64,000 nt of DNA from G963677325 sp963677325 (GTDB taxonomy: Bacteria > Bacteroidota > Bacteroidia > Bacteroidales > Prolixibacteraceae): the NCBI GenBank assembly GCA_963677325.2, contig CAXXGM010000008.1:682001-746000 (forward strand), in the 5' to 3' direction. Under the pieces are notes generated by a model. The model made no database searches. It saw only the letters and a list, made by a program, of their open reading frames with translations, and had not been told where the DNA came from. Below are positions 47,208-57,400 of this stretch, in pieces; the stretch's first letter is position 1, and every line of letters starts with the position of its first letter. A program made the position numbers and the translations under genes.

Positions 47208-48587
47208 ATGAAAAAACTAACTATCCTGATGATTCAGGCGCTGGTATTTCACATCACTATTTCTCTTGCTTATGGGAAGGATAACCGGACAAACTGGGAA
47301 GCGGGTGTTTCCAGGATCAGAATTACTCCTGAACAACCCCTGTGGATGGCCGGGTATGCTTCAAGAAATCATGCTGCCTGCGGAACAATTACTGATTTAT
47401 GGGCCAAAGCTCTGATTCTTGAAGATGCCAATGGAAATAGAGCACTGCTCATTACTACTGATCTTGAATCCTTTCCTAAATATTTGTCTGATCGCATCCG
47501 GGAGAAAATTGGGAAGGTTTATGGCCTTACCCGGGCACAAATAATATTAAACAGTTCTCACACACATTCAGGGCCTTTATTGGCCGGTATGTATAACTGT
47601 TACACTGAGGATTCGCTGGAACTTAAAAAAGCAGAGGTTTACTCCTTCAGGTTGGAAGAGAAATTAATAATTCTTGCAGGGAAGGCTATCAAATCCATGG
47701 CCCCTGCAAGGCTATACTCGGGCCACGGTATGGTCCGGTTCCAGGTAAACAGGCGAAATAATAAAGAGTCCGGATTAACCTCTTTGACTGAGCTGAAAGG
47801 GCCTAATGATTATTCTGTTCCCGTAATCAAAATTTTGGACATAAAAGGAAAACCTCTGGCGGTTGCTTTTGGATATGCCTGCCACAATACCACCCTGGAC
47901 GGATATAAATGGTGTGGGGATTATGCCGGCTTTGCCCAGCTCGAATTGGAGAAATTGCATCCGGGCGCTACAGCCCTATTTTTTCAGGGAGCGGGAGGGG
48001 ATCAGAATCCGTTGCCCCGTTCAAGCATACCCCTTGCTCAGCAATATGGCAGAGAATTATCAGCCGCGGTGGAAAGGGTCTTCAATGAAGATATGCATGA
48101 ACTTACACCGGATTTGGCAACCACCTATGCTGAAATTCAACTGGAATTGTCAAATCCCCCTTCTGAGGAAGCCTTGAACAATATGGTCAGGAAATCTTCG
48201 GGTTATGTCAAACGTTGGGCTCAGGAACTTCTGAATAAAATTCAGAGCGGGGAATCTATTCCATCTTCTTATCCTTATCCTGTTCAGGGTTGGAAGATTG
48301 GGGATCAGATTGTTTTTAGCCTTGGGGGTGAAGTTGTTGTTCAGTATTCGCTTGAAATAAAGAAACTGTTTGGGAATAAGGTGTTTGTACTGGGTTATTG
48401 TAATGATGTAATGGCTTATATACCATCTGAGGAAATTCTGAAGGAAGGAGGGTATGAAGGTGATACATCGATGATCGCATTTGGATTACCTGCTCCGTGG
48501 AAAAATAATGTACAGAAACTAATCATGGAAGAGGTCGTCAGGCAAGGTGAAAAATTGACCGGTAAAACAGTGAACCGTAAACAGTGA
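47208..48587 (+). CDS. Secreted neutral/alkaline ceramidase-like hydrolase, copy 2
   Basis: A 459-residue exported protein of the neutral ceramidase N-terminal type, with signal peptide MKKLTILMIQALVFHITISL. Zinc-site motif NSSHTHSGPLL has His118 and His120. Further landmarks are FGYACHNTTLDGYKWCGDYAGF, FFQGAGGDQNPLPRS and GYCNDVMAYIPSEEIL, all typical of the family. True ceramidases cleave the amide of N-acylsphingosine, but related bacterial proteins near glycan genes may act on other N-acyl or ester bonds. It is more canonical in its zinc motif than the copy at 23467. It leads the downstream enzyme cluster. Confidence 0.85.
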   Translation: MKKLTILMIQALVFHITISLAYGKDNRTNWEAGVSRIRITPEQPLWMAGYASRNHAACGTITDLWAKALILEDANGNRALLITTDLESFPKYLSDRIREKIGKVYGLTRAQIILNSSHTHSGPLLAGMYNCYTEDSLELKKAEVYSFRLEEKLIILAGKAIKSMAPARLYSGHGMVRFQVNRRNNKESGLTSLTELKGPNDYSVPVIKILDIKGKPLAVAFGYACHNTTLDGYKWCGDYAGFAQLELEKLHPGATALFFQGAGGDQNPLPRSSIPLAQQYGRELSAAVERVFNEDMHELTPDLATTYAEIQLELSNPPSEEALNNMVRKSSGYVKRWAQELLNKIQSGESIPSSYPYPVQGWKIGDQIVFSLGGEVVVQYSLEIKKLFGNKVFVLGYCNDVMAYIPSEEILKEGGYEGDTSMIAFGLPAPWKNNVQKLIMEEVVRQGEKLTGKTVNRKQ

Positions 48588-48667
48588 ACAGTTATAGAAT
48601 GTTTTTATAATTCTTTAATAATAAATGATTTGACTTTTTTAACTCTTAACTCGAATAAAAAACTAAA

Positions 48668-51600
48668 ATGAAACTATTAATGAAAATTGCACCACTCTTG
48701 TTGATTATCGTATTTTTTACTAACCCTATTGTAAAAGGGGATCCGGGAGATATAGCCGGATCTTCTAAAAACTTTACAGGTGTATATATTCCCGATAAAC
48801 TTGTCAGGCCGCTACCTCAGTCGGCTATTCTTGTCAGGGGTAATAAAATACACCCATGCGTGAACATTACCGCGGAAGATGTGATTGCCGCGAAGAAACG
48901 CGTCGAAAATTTGGATTGGGCGAAAAAGAACTATAATTCCATCATAAAGACTGCTAATTTGTGGCTTAAGGAAAGCGATGAGTACTGGTTAAAGTTCTTA
49001 CCGGAGAAAGGCGCTGCCTATGCTTATGGTTTCACCGGTTGTCCGATTTGCGGCAGCGCTACCGGGACATGGGGCGATGCTAACTGTTCCTGGGATAATC
49101 CGGGGCATGTGAAGTGTGCGAAAGGTCATGTTTTACCGGATGCAGAACACCCCGATAATGGCAAAGGGTATGTTGCGCCTGATGGAAGGACTCATTATTT
49201 TGTGGGACAGTGGAACGCCTGGGTAACCGAGCAATGGAGGAGTGTTCCGTATATTTTAGGTCAGGCCTATTTATTAACCGGGGATGAGAGATACGCTGAA
49301 AGAGGTTTGTTTTTTTTGGATGCAATGGCCTCAATTTATAAAGAGTCTGATAAAGGTTCATGGGATTATCCTGACCCAAAGACCAGTGGCCGATTTGCAA
49401 GACCTTTGTATCAGGTGGCCCGCTCCCTGGTGATTTTTGCCGACTCTTATGATTTTCTCTATAACAGTCAGGCTGCTGAGAAATCCTCGCTTCGTCCCGG
49501 GATGACCCGTCGTCGTAATATTGAAGAAAATATGTTGCAGGACGGAGCCTATTATTGTTATACACACAGCGGGAAAGGTTTTTTATCCAACGGGCAGGCT
49601 GATTATTTGAGAGGTGCATTGGCGGTTGGTTGTTTGCTGGATATACCTGAATACATTGATGCATCCGTAAATAGTTCCTACTCAATCAATATCATGTTGG
49701 CCAACAATATTGATCGGGATGGCCGGTATTATGAAACTTCGGAAGGGTACGCTATGCATTCACGGAACCTTTACCTTACCTATGCTGAACCCTTGCTAAA
49801 TCTGAGAAACAAAGAATATCCCCACGGATTGAATCTTTACGATGACCCAAGGGTACAGGCCACCATTACATTACCGGATTTGCGTTTTCAGCTTAATGGA
49901 CGCAGGCCTAATTACGGCGATTGTTCCCCGGAACCGGGTTATATGAGTACAAAAGACCATCCATTCAGCAATGACGATTATCAGTTCATGGAGCGTTTAT
50001 ATGCAAAAACCTCCAACAAGGTAAAACAACAGGAGTATGGGATGATATTGAATTACCTCACAAAAGATAGTCTTAATCAGTTCCGGAGCAAGCGTAATTT
50101 TGACTGGTTATTATGGCATGCCAAAGAATCAGCAAGTACAAAAGGAAAACTGCCATCTGAATTGAAGAAAGAGGTAACGGATAGCTGGTTTGCCGGTATG
50201 AGAGGGGTGGCTTTGTTACGGGAAGGAGGTCAGGCAACTTTGCTGCGTTATGGGCCTTCCATTTATCACGGGCACCAGGATGATCTGGGTATAATTTATA
50301 ACGCTAATGGATACGAACTTTCTTACGAAATTGGTTATGGCTTGGCTTCTACACACTGTCAGGTAGGTTGGGCCAACAGCACGGTAAGTCACGCACTGGT
50401 GACAGTAAATGAAAAGAATCAATTGCAGGGAGAAGGCAGTGGTGGCAGTCTCCGCGGTTTTGCAGCTTTACCCTCTGTCCATTTTGTAGATGCGGAAAGC
50501 CCGTTAAGCTATTCCAGTGAAGGTGTGCGAGAATACCGGCGTTCTTTGGCTCAGGTTGGAGCAGGATATTTGGTGGATTGTTTCCAGGTGGAAGGAGGGA
50601 ACCAACACGACTACAGTTTTGGAAGTTTAGGCACCTCATTGGAACCCTTTGGAGTTCAGGAATTGAAGTCAAAACCAGGTAGCCTTGCGGAGGGATACGA
50701 GTGGGGAGAAAAAATCGGTGTTGATGGCGACATCAATGGTTATCCTAATAAACCAAACTGGAATGCACCTCCGGGAAATGGTTACGGATTCTTTTTCGAT
50801 GTGAAGAAAGCACAGCCTACAGATAAAACCTGGGGTGTAATCTGGAACATCTCCGAATTCCGGCCAAGTAATCTAAGAGCCGTTTGGGATAATACATCGG
50901 TACAAACCAATGATCACAATACAAGGCTGCGTTTATTTATGGCAGGAGATAAATCGGAACCGGTTTTTGCCAAAGCTCCCGGACTTTATCCAAATTTACC
51001 TAAATCAAGTTATCTTTTGGCCAGACGTAACGGAAAAGATTTGAAGAGTACTTTTTTAGCCGTTTACGAGCCTTATGATAATGGATCGAATGGACCGGCT
51101 CCAAAATTGGAAAGAGTTGAACGGATCGGTGAAAAGGCCATTGCAGTATACCGCATAAATGGGACTGTTGACATTTTGCTCTTTGGTTCACATCAGATTA
51201 ATTCAGTATATGGTTCCATTGATTTTAAAGGCGATTTTGCCTACATCAGCGGAGATGGCAAAACGATACAAAAAGCTGAATCTCTTGGAGCAGAAAACCT
51301 GATTGTTGCAAACCATACTTATTTTAAAGGTAAGGGGGCGTTAATTGCCAAAGTAATAAAAAGTAACGCAAAGACCTGTACTGTTGAATTGGATACTAAA
51401 ATTCCTGACAATATTGCAGGACAGACAGCAATCTTTTCAAATCCTGCATGGACGCGAACCAGCGGATTCAGTATTGAAAAGGTGATCGATCAAAAAGACG
51501 CACGCCGTGCGTCTTTACAACTCAAGGCTTCAACGCTAAGTCTGGGATTAGGTCACGTAAATAAAAAGGTAGATGATACTTCTATTCTCAGCGACATTCC

Positions 51601-51838
51601 GCATGAATACACGAAAACTATCAAGTGGAAGTCTTCCCGCTATTTTGAAGGTAAAATGATACTGGGTAATGAGAATGGATCGGCAAGAATTACTTCGGTT
51701 AAGTCCGGTTCACCTATGACCATCTCGGTTGAACCGGGTTTTACGCTGAGGGAAGGAGAAATGTTCAATTATATGGATGTTTCGCCGGGAGATCAGGTGA
51801 GAATCGCTCTATCCGAAGTATGGTCATCCGGTAAATAG
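48668..51838 (+). CDS. Heparinase II/III-like polysaccharide lyase with Cys/His-rich N-terminal segment
   Basis: A 1056-residue exported protein with a signal peptide ending near IVKG. A helical N-terminal toroid contains a cluster of Cys/His (Cys125, Cys128, Cys140, His147, Cys150, His154), likely a small zinc site. The heparinase II/III-type beta domain begins near residue 515 with GMRGVALLREGGQATLLRYG. It carries YHGHQDDLGI, with His534, His536 and Asp538/539 in the family motif. A C-terminal beta region follows. Family members cleave uronic-acid polysaccharides such as heparin or alginate by beta-elimination; the substrate here is unknown. A 23-bp palindrome at 51494 is embedded in the coding sequence. 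Confidence 0.85.
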   Translation: MKLLMKIAPLLLIIVFFTNPIVKGDPGDIAGSSKNFTGVYIPDKLVRPLPQSAILVRGNKIHPCVNITAEDVIAAKKRVENLDWAKKNYNSIIKTANLWLKESDEYWLKFLPEKGAAYAYGFTGCPICGSATGTWGDANCSWDNPGHVKCAKGHVLPDAEHPDNGKGYVAPDGRTHYFVGQWNAWVTEQWRSVPYILGQAYLLTGDERYAERGLFFLDAMASIYKESDKGSWDYPDPKTSGRFARPLYQVARSLVIFADSYDFLYNSQAAEKSSLRPGMTRRRNIEENMLQDGAYYCYTHSGKGFLSNGQADYLRGALAVGCLLDIPEYIDASVNSSYSINIMLANNIDRDGRYYETSEGYAMHSRNLYLTYAEPLLNLRNKEYPHGLNLYDDPRVQATITLPDLRFQLNGRRPNYGDCSPEPGYMSTKDHPFSNDDYQFMERLYAKTSNKVKQQEYGMILNYLTKDSLNQFRSKRNFDWLLWHAKESASTKGKLPSELKKEVTDSWFAGMRGVALLREGGQATLLRYGPSIYHGHQDDLGIIYNANGYELSYEIGYGLASTHCQVGWANSTVSHALVTVNEKNQLQGEGSGGSLRGFAALPSVHFVDAESPLSYSSEGVREYRRSLAQVGAGYLVDCFQVEGGNQHDYSFGSLGTSLEPFGVQELKSKPGSLAEGYEWGEKIGVDGDINGYPNKPNWNAPPGNGYGFFFDVKKAQPTDKTWGVIWNISEFRPSNLRAVWDNTSVQTNDHNTRLRLFMAGDKSEPVFAKAPGLYPNLPKSSYLLARRNGKDLKSTFLAVYEPYDNGSNGPAPKLERVERIGEKAIAVYRINGTVDILLFGSHQINSVYGSIDFKGDFAYISGDGKTIQKAESLGAENLIVANHTYFKGKGALIAKVIKSNAKTCTVELDTKIPDNIAGQTAIFSNPAWTRTSGFSIEKVIDQKDARRASLQLKASTLSLGLGHVNKKVDDTSILSDIPHEYTKTIKWKSSRYFEGKMILGNENGSARITSVKSGSPMTISVEPGFTLREGEMFNYMDVSPGDQVRIALSEVWSSGK
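51494..51516. repeat. AGACGCAC palindrome inside the lyase gene
   Basis: Perfect 10-bp arms (AAAGACGCAC/GTGCGTCTTT) around a 3-base loop, in frame and encoding part of KDARRASL near residue 945. The same palindrome is intergenic at 51848 and 51925. Confidence 0.9.
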
Positions 51839-51847
51839 AATGGTAGT

Positions 51848-51947
51848 AGAGACGCACGGTGTGCGTCTCTTGACATTTTAGAAAGAGATGTACGCAATTT
51901 AAAAAGAGGCGCACGTATTTAGAAAGAGACGCACGCCGTGCGTCTCT
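51848..51947. repeat. Two AGAGACGCAC palindromes in the spacer
   Basis: 51848-51870 and 51925-51947 each have perfect 10-bp arms (AGAGACGCAC/GTGCGTCTCT) around a 3-base loop. Decayed fragments lie between them (AGAGATGTACGC; AGAGGCGCACG). The rest of the 230-bp spacer shows no gene. Confidence 0.9.
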
Positions 51948-52068
51948 ACAGGGATGACGGTTATTAATAATATCATCCTGATGTTACGGGGAATCTAAAT
52001 TGTTCAGGGAACTTCAAATATTCTAAATATCAATACCTAAAACCGGAATTTATAAACAAAAGGTAAAT

Positions 52069-53844
52069 ATGAAGCACAAGTTAGGCAAACTGATTAAAAG
52101 TTGTTTGATCATAAGTTTTCTCCTGTTATCCTTTAATTTGGTAACCAAATCGCAGTTGACTTATTACGCGGCTCCTATGTCAAAAGGGACCGGAGATGGT
52201 TCTTCGGCTGCAAATGCTGCTGAATATCTGGATAAATCGTTTTGGAATAAGGTTCAGGAGGGACTGAATAAGAATGCTGTAACTGTATGGTTAGGTAATG
52301 GAGTATATAATACGGGCACCTTGAATTTAAGTCTGATGGGCGATCCCACGCATCAGCTTACGGTCAGGGCTGAAACGGATTATCAGGTCAAGATGATTGC
52401 AGATTCCACAATGGCCTATATCCTTAACCTTAAGGGCGCCGAAAACATGGTGGTCAGGGGTATGATTTTCAAAGGGCCTTGCCGAAGTTTCGCAGTGGCA
52501 TGTCATGCAGAGGGAAAACGAGTCGCAAGGAATCTGAGAATTGAAAACTGTCAGTTCCTGGATCTTGAGAAGGCCAAATTTGGCGGTCTTCTTCTGGCGG
52601 AAGCGAGCAATATCATTGTCCGGGGCTGCACTTTTAATAATGTCGGAATTGGAGGAGGATCACATATGATCTATTCAAACACCGACTCCAGGGACCTAGC
52701 TGTGATCGGTTGTAGTTTTTCCGATTGCAAAGGCGATTATGTCAGATTCAGGAACGGGACAGGTTATGTCAGAGTGGATTCCTGTAGTTTTTGCAGCAAT
52801 AAACCCATTTACTCCAATGAATTCATTTTGGTTCCCCTGTTTAATGACATTAATCCCGGAGATGAATTTTTTGGGACGGATTATCAGTTTACCAACAATC
52901 GGTTTACTTATAAGGCTGAAGGCCGCCGCCGTCATGCCATACAGTTCCGTTGCGATGGTTATAATGTGTCACCCAACGATGGGTTGAATTACCAGGTGAG
53001 CGAAAATGAATGTAAAATCCTGAATAGTGGTACCGTGAGTGAGAAAGCCGTCCTATTGAAGGATCACATGGGATTGGACAATTCAAGAATAAAGGTTTAC
53101 GGGAATACCTATTCCAATGTTGACCACAAGGTGGTTTACTGGTATCATCCAAACTATGGAGTTAAGAATAAAGACAATGGCTTCTGCGATATTTCGGACT
53201 GGCCCTCTAAAAGTGGAGTGGTTGCAAAGACTCCCTGCATTGAAAACGGTGATTTTGAAATGAGGGGATATTTCCTCCGGAAATGGCGCTATTTCGGATC
53301 AGCGCCCATTGTTCACACTGGTTTGAACGGAACCTCTAAAGCAGTACTCCTTGATTCCAACCAGCCTCAGGAGTTGTATCAGCTGGTTAATAATACCAAA
53401 TCGAATTGGGAAATGGATTGTCTGTTCGCTGCCGGTGAGGCTAAAAGACAGGGAACTATCTTTCGGATCGATGTCGGACATAATGAAGTAAATGATTCAC
53501 GGGTTTCCATTGCAATAAACAGCAAGGGACAGGCAGGTATTTTAGACGGTGAGAAATTTGTTGAATTGCCTGAACTTGGTAAAATTGAATTTTCGGCTGT
53601 TTCAACTTCCGGTAAAGATGAAAAATTGATATGGTACCATTTCCGATTAACCGGGAATTATTCAGTTGATAAGCCATCTGTTGATGTCTCCTTAAGTGAG
53701 GGGAATTCCATGGTTCTTAATAAAACTGTACGGCATCTTTCTCATTGGGTAAATAGGATTCCTCCTTTAAATACAAAACCTTCTATGGTGAATTTCTCTT
53801 GCAATTCCAGTAAGGTAATCGTTGATGAAGTTGAATTTAAGTGA
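52069..53844 (+). CDS. Secreted right-handed parallel beta-helix protein, PL6-like
   Basis: A 591-residue exported protein. After the signal peptide comes TYYAAPMSKGTGDGSSAANA, a common start of secreted beta-helix enzymes. Regular coils follow (ENMVVRGMIFKGP; RNLRIENCQFLDL; SNIIVRGCTFNNV; RDLAVIGCSFSDC), giving a helix of about 300 residues. The C-terminal 200 residues form a separate beta-rich domain of the concanavalin-like kind (FEMRGYFLRKWRYFG onward). The arrangement resembles PL6 alginate/chondroitinase B lyases, but I cannot place the catalytic Lys/Arg pair. Next to the heparinase-like gene it probably acts on the same uronate-bearing glycan. Confidence 0.65.
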   Translation: MKHKLGKLIKSCLIISFLLLSFNLVTKSQLTYYAAPMSKGTGDGSSAANAAEYLDKSFWNKVQEGLNKNAVTVWLGNGVYNTGTLNLSLMGDPTHQLTVRAETDYQVKMIADSTMAYILNLKGAENMVVRGMIFKGPCRSFAVACHAEGKRVARNLRIENCQFLDLEKAKFGGLLLAEASNIIVRGCTFNNVGIGGGSHMIYSNTDSRDLAVIGCSFSDCKGDYVRFRNGTGYVRVDSCSFCSNKPIYSNEFILVPLFNDINPGDEFFGTDYQFTNNRFTYKAEGRRRHAIQFRCDGYNVSPNDGLNYQVSENECKILNSGTVSEKAVLLKDHMGLDNSRIKVYGNTYSNVDHKVVYWYHPNYGVKNKDNGFCDISDWPSKSGVVAKTPCIENGDFEMRGYFLRKWRYFGSAPIVHTGLNGTSKAVLLDSNQPQELYQLVNNTKSNWEMDCLFAAGEAKRQGTIFRIDVGHNEVNDSRVSIAINSKGQAGILDGEKFVELPELGKIEFSAVSTSGKDEKLIWYHFRLTGNYSVDKPSVDVSLSEGNSMVLNKTVRHLSHWVNRIPPLNTKPSMVNFSCNSSKVIVDEVEFK

Positions 53845-54220
53845 ATGTTCTAGCTGATGTGGTGATGTGCTGATGTGGTGATGTGGTGATGTGCTGATAT
53901 GCTAATGAGATGATGTGGTGATGAGTTGATGTACTGATGAGAGAGATGATGAGTAGGTATGTTAATGGTTAATGGTTAATGGTTAGTGATTAATGGTTAA
54001 TGATTAGCAAATGAGTGGGCGATGAGTAAACCATGAGTAAACGATGAGTAAACGATGAGTAAACCATGAGTAAACCATGAGTAAACCATGAGTAAACCAT
54101 GAGTAAACCATGAGTAAACCATGAGTAAACCATGAGTAAACGATGAGTGGGCGATGAGTGGGTATGTTAATGGTTAGTGATTAATGGTTAATGGTTAATG
54201 ATTAGCAAATGAGTGGGATG
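53845..54220. repeat. Minisatellite block with several repeat families
   Basis: It begins just after the stop at 53844. Units are GATGTGCTGATGTGGT-type (about 53858-53940), GGTTAATGGTTAATG-type (about 53960-54000 and 54170-54205), and about 13 copies of an 11-bp unit ATGAGTAAACC (about 54011-54160). No unique spacers, no open frame. The remaining sequence to 54434 is AT-rich. Confidence 0.85.
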
Positions 54221-54434
54221 ATGTGCTGAGGTGCATCAGATGCATGATGATCAGATACACATGGAATTACTCGCCAAGGATGAAAATTACTAATTCAAAA
54301 ACAGGCTTTAGGTTTTAGGTTGAAGGTTGTGGATTTATTTAATAGAAGTATTTTCCTGATCTTTTTCAATTTTTTTTAACAGAATGACATTAATTCATAA
54401 TTTTAGATTTTTAATTCATAATTCTTTTTTTAGT

Positions 54435-57400
54435 ATGATCCGAAAAAATGCCTTTTTAATTCTTCTGTTGTTACTCATTTCTATTGTGGGTGTTAACGCT
54501 GCGGAGAAAGGTGATAAATTAGTTTGGGGAATCAACGCGATTGACCTGGGGCCAGTTGGTAAGGGCAAAGTTACCCCCGAAAATTTATTGGCAGGAAAGA
54601 ATGTATTGTCCCTGAATAAATTTTATCGTGCTGGTGGAGATAATTCACCAGTAACACCAACCGAATGTCGTATTGCTTATGATTCTGATACACTGTATGT
54701 GGTATTTCGTTGCACAGAGAATAACATGCATTTCCCGGTAAAAGGTCATGAAGACTGGTATTCCCAGTTGTATTCAGCTACGGAACAGGATGCCTGTTTC
54801 CCGGATAAAGTAGATTTCTTCATCTTCCCTGACCTGGGTAATGAGTCCCGTTATCAGTTTGCTCTTACCAAGGAGGGACAGCAGTTTGGCAATAAAGTCA
54901 ATGTTCCGGTTGCTGAGAAACTGATATTTACAGATGAGAAAAAGAAAGAGAAATCGGAAAAAGTAACAGCTTTCAAAGCTTCAGTATCCACCAAAGACAA
55001 GGAATGGATCGGTTTGATAAGAATACCGTGGTCGACTATAGGAGGTAAACCTAATGCCTCTTTTGGAATAACTCCCATACGGTCAAGATGGCGCAATTCG
55101 GAAGTAAGCAGTCCTGTAGCACTCGATTTTAATGAAAGACCGGCTTCGAATCTTTATCTTGAAACCCGCTTAGCGGACAAGGCGAAAGTTTATTCTGATA
55201 ACAAAGTTTTATCTCTGTTGCCCTCAGGTGTTATGCGTTGGCAGAGGCCGGCTCTTCTTGATCATCCAAACCAGGAACTAATGCAACAGATATGGGAAAT
55301 GCAACAACAACTGCAGAGACCGACGGATGATAAAAATTTTGAACAAAAAATTTATCTGACTCAGAGGTGGTTTGATTTACTTGTATTGGAAGGCTTTAGT
55401 TTTAATACGGGTCAAGGGGCTATCGTGGATGAAAACATGTATCCCTCGGCTCTTCGTGCTAAGATTAATAAAACCTTGCGGGAGAAAAATATTCCTGAGG
55501 CTCATAAAATACTGGACTCTTATTTGCATAAGTTAGACAGGGTGTCAAGGCAATGGTTTGCCGATGGGTCTGTGGGCAATATCCTGAAAAAAGAATGGAA
55601 AAGTATCGCTGAACTGAAAAGTACAGAAGAGAAGGGTAATACGTTAATCATGCACTGCATGGCCGCAGATTTCCCGGTTGATCTGAACTTGTCTTTACCT
55701 AAAGAGGGTGGTATAAGACTTTATACAAACAGTCAGGGTTACTTTAAGCCAACAGAACTTTCTCCTTTAAATGTCACAAAAGAAACCGGAAAACAGATCA
55801 TTTCTCCGGTAGAGACGGACGGCGTGCGCCTTATTCTGGAAGAAAAACCATTTAAGATCACCCTGTTTGATCCAGCTGGAAAAGAAAAACTGGTGATCAA
55901 TTCCTCCGATATTTCTTTCAGGGTTGACCAAAATGGGAAAATCATTGCGGTAGATTTCAGAAATCATTTGGATAGAAATGAAGTGATCTACGGATTTGGT
56001 GAAAAGAGCGACCGGTTCAATCAGAACGGAAATGTGTTCACACTTTGGGGAATGGATGTTTGGAATGACTTAACAGTTGGATTAAGAAATCAGAGTTATA
56101 AACCTATACCCATTTTTCACAGTTCCAAGGGATATATGGTTTTTGATAATTCTTCCTACCGATTGCGGGCTGATATAGGCAATACACGACCGGATCAGTA
56201 CCGGATCAGCCAGTTTGGACCGATATTTGACTATTACATATGGGTTAGTACTCCTGAAAAGGCGCTTCAATCGTATACCTCTCTGACGGGCAAACCTATT
56301 TTACCGCCTAAATGGGCCTTTGAGCCCTGGATGGGACGGACCGGTCGCAGTTGGACCAACGATGCACCCGATCATGATCCGGTAGCTGAACAAATGAGGG
56401 TCGTGAAAAAATTTGCCGAACTGGATATCCCTCATTCAGCGATCTATGCAGAAGGAATTGGTGCCAATACCCCTGCGCTTCATTCCTTTATGGCTCCAAG
56501 GGGAATTAAGGTGTTGTCCTGGTATTATCCGGCAATCTCTCCAAGAGAACAAAAGAAATTAATGGCGGAATATAAAACGGAAGATCTTCCTATACTCAAA
56601 ACAGATACCACCATTCCTAATAAAGTAATCGATTATGTCGACTTTACGAATCCTTTGGCAAAGGAGGTTTCCAAAAGATGGTGGGAACTTCGCCTTGATC
56701 TCGGGGTAGCGGGAAGTATGATAGACTTCGGGGATAGGGTTCCCGAGGATGCTGTTTTTTATGACGGCAGGAAAGGGGCTGAAATGCATAATTTCTATTC
56801 CTATGATTATCACAGAACCTATAGTGAAGTATTCAGGGACAGGCGTGGGGATGACTATATTTTATTCGGGAGAGCAGCAGCGCCCGGTACTCAAAAATTT
56901 GCCGGACAGTTTTCCGGCGATGTTCGGGCCAATTTCGTAGGATTATACGGTGGAATGCAAGGGGTGCTAAATCTGAGTGCCTGCGGATTTTCAACCTGGG
57001 GCAGCGATTTAGGTGGATTCAGGGCCTGGGCTGAACCGGAAGTATACATGCGCTGGACCCAATTTGCCTGTTTCAGCCCTTTGATGCGCTGTCATGGCAG
57101 GACTCCCCGGGAACCATGGAATTATGGTGATAAGGCCGTTCCCAACTATAAGTATTATACCTGGGTTAGAGAAAATCTGCTCAACTACATCTATAATGCG
57201 GCAGTAAGAGCTCATGAAACCGGTATTCCGATGATGCGCTCTATGGCGATTGCATTCCCTGAGCAGGTGGCATTAGCTGGGATAGATGACCAGTATATGT
57301 TTGGAAGAGACCTTTTGGTTGCACCGGTTGTTAACGAAAATCATTCAAGATCCATTTCATTTCCTGCAGGAAAATGGATTGATTTATGGAGCGGGAAAGC

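Noticed and set aside
49080..49685. A 201-codon minus-strand open frame opposite the heparinase-like gene
   Set aside because: It overlaps conserved lyase sequence and shows no family features.
54011..54160. Regular 11-bp repeats considered as a CRISPR array
   Set aside because: The units are directly tandem without unique spacers, and no cas gene is present.
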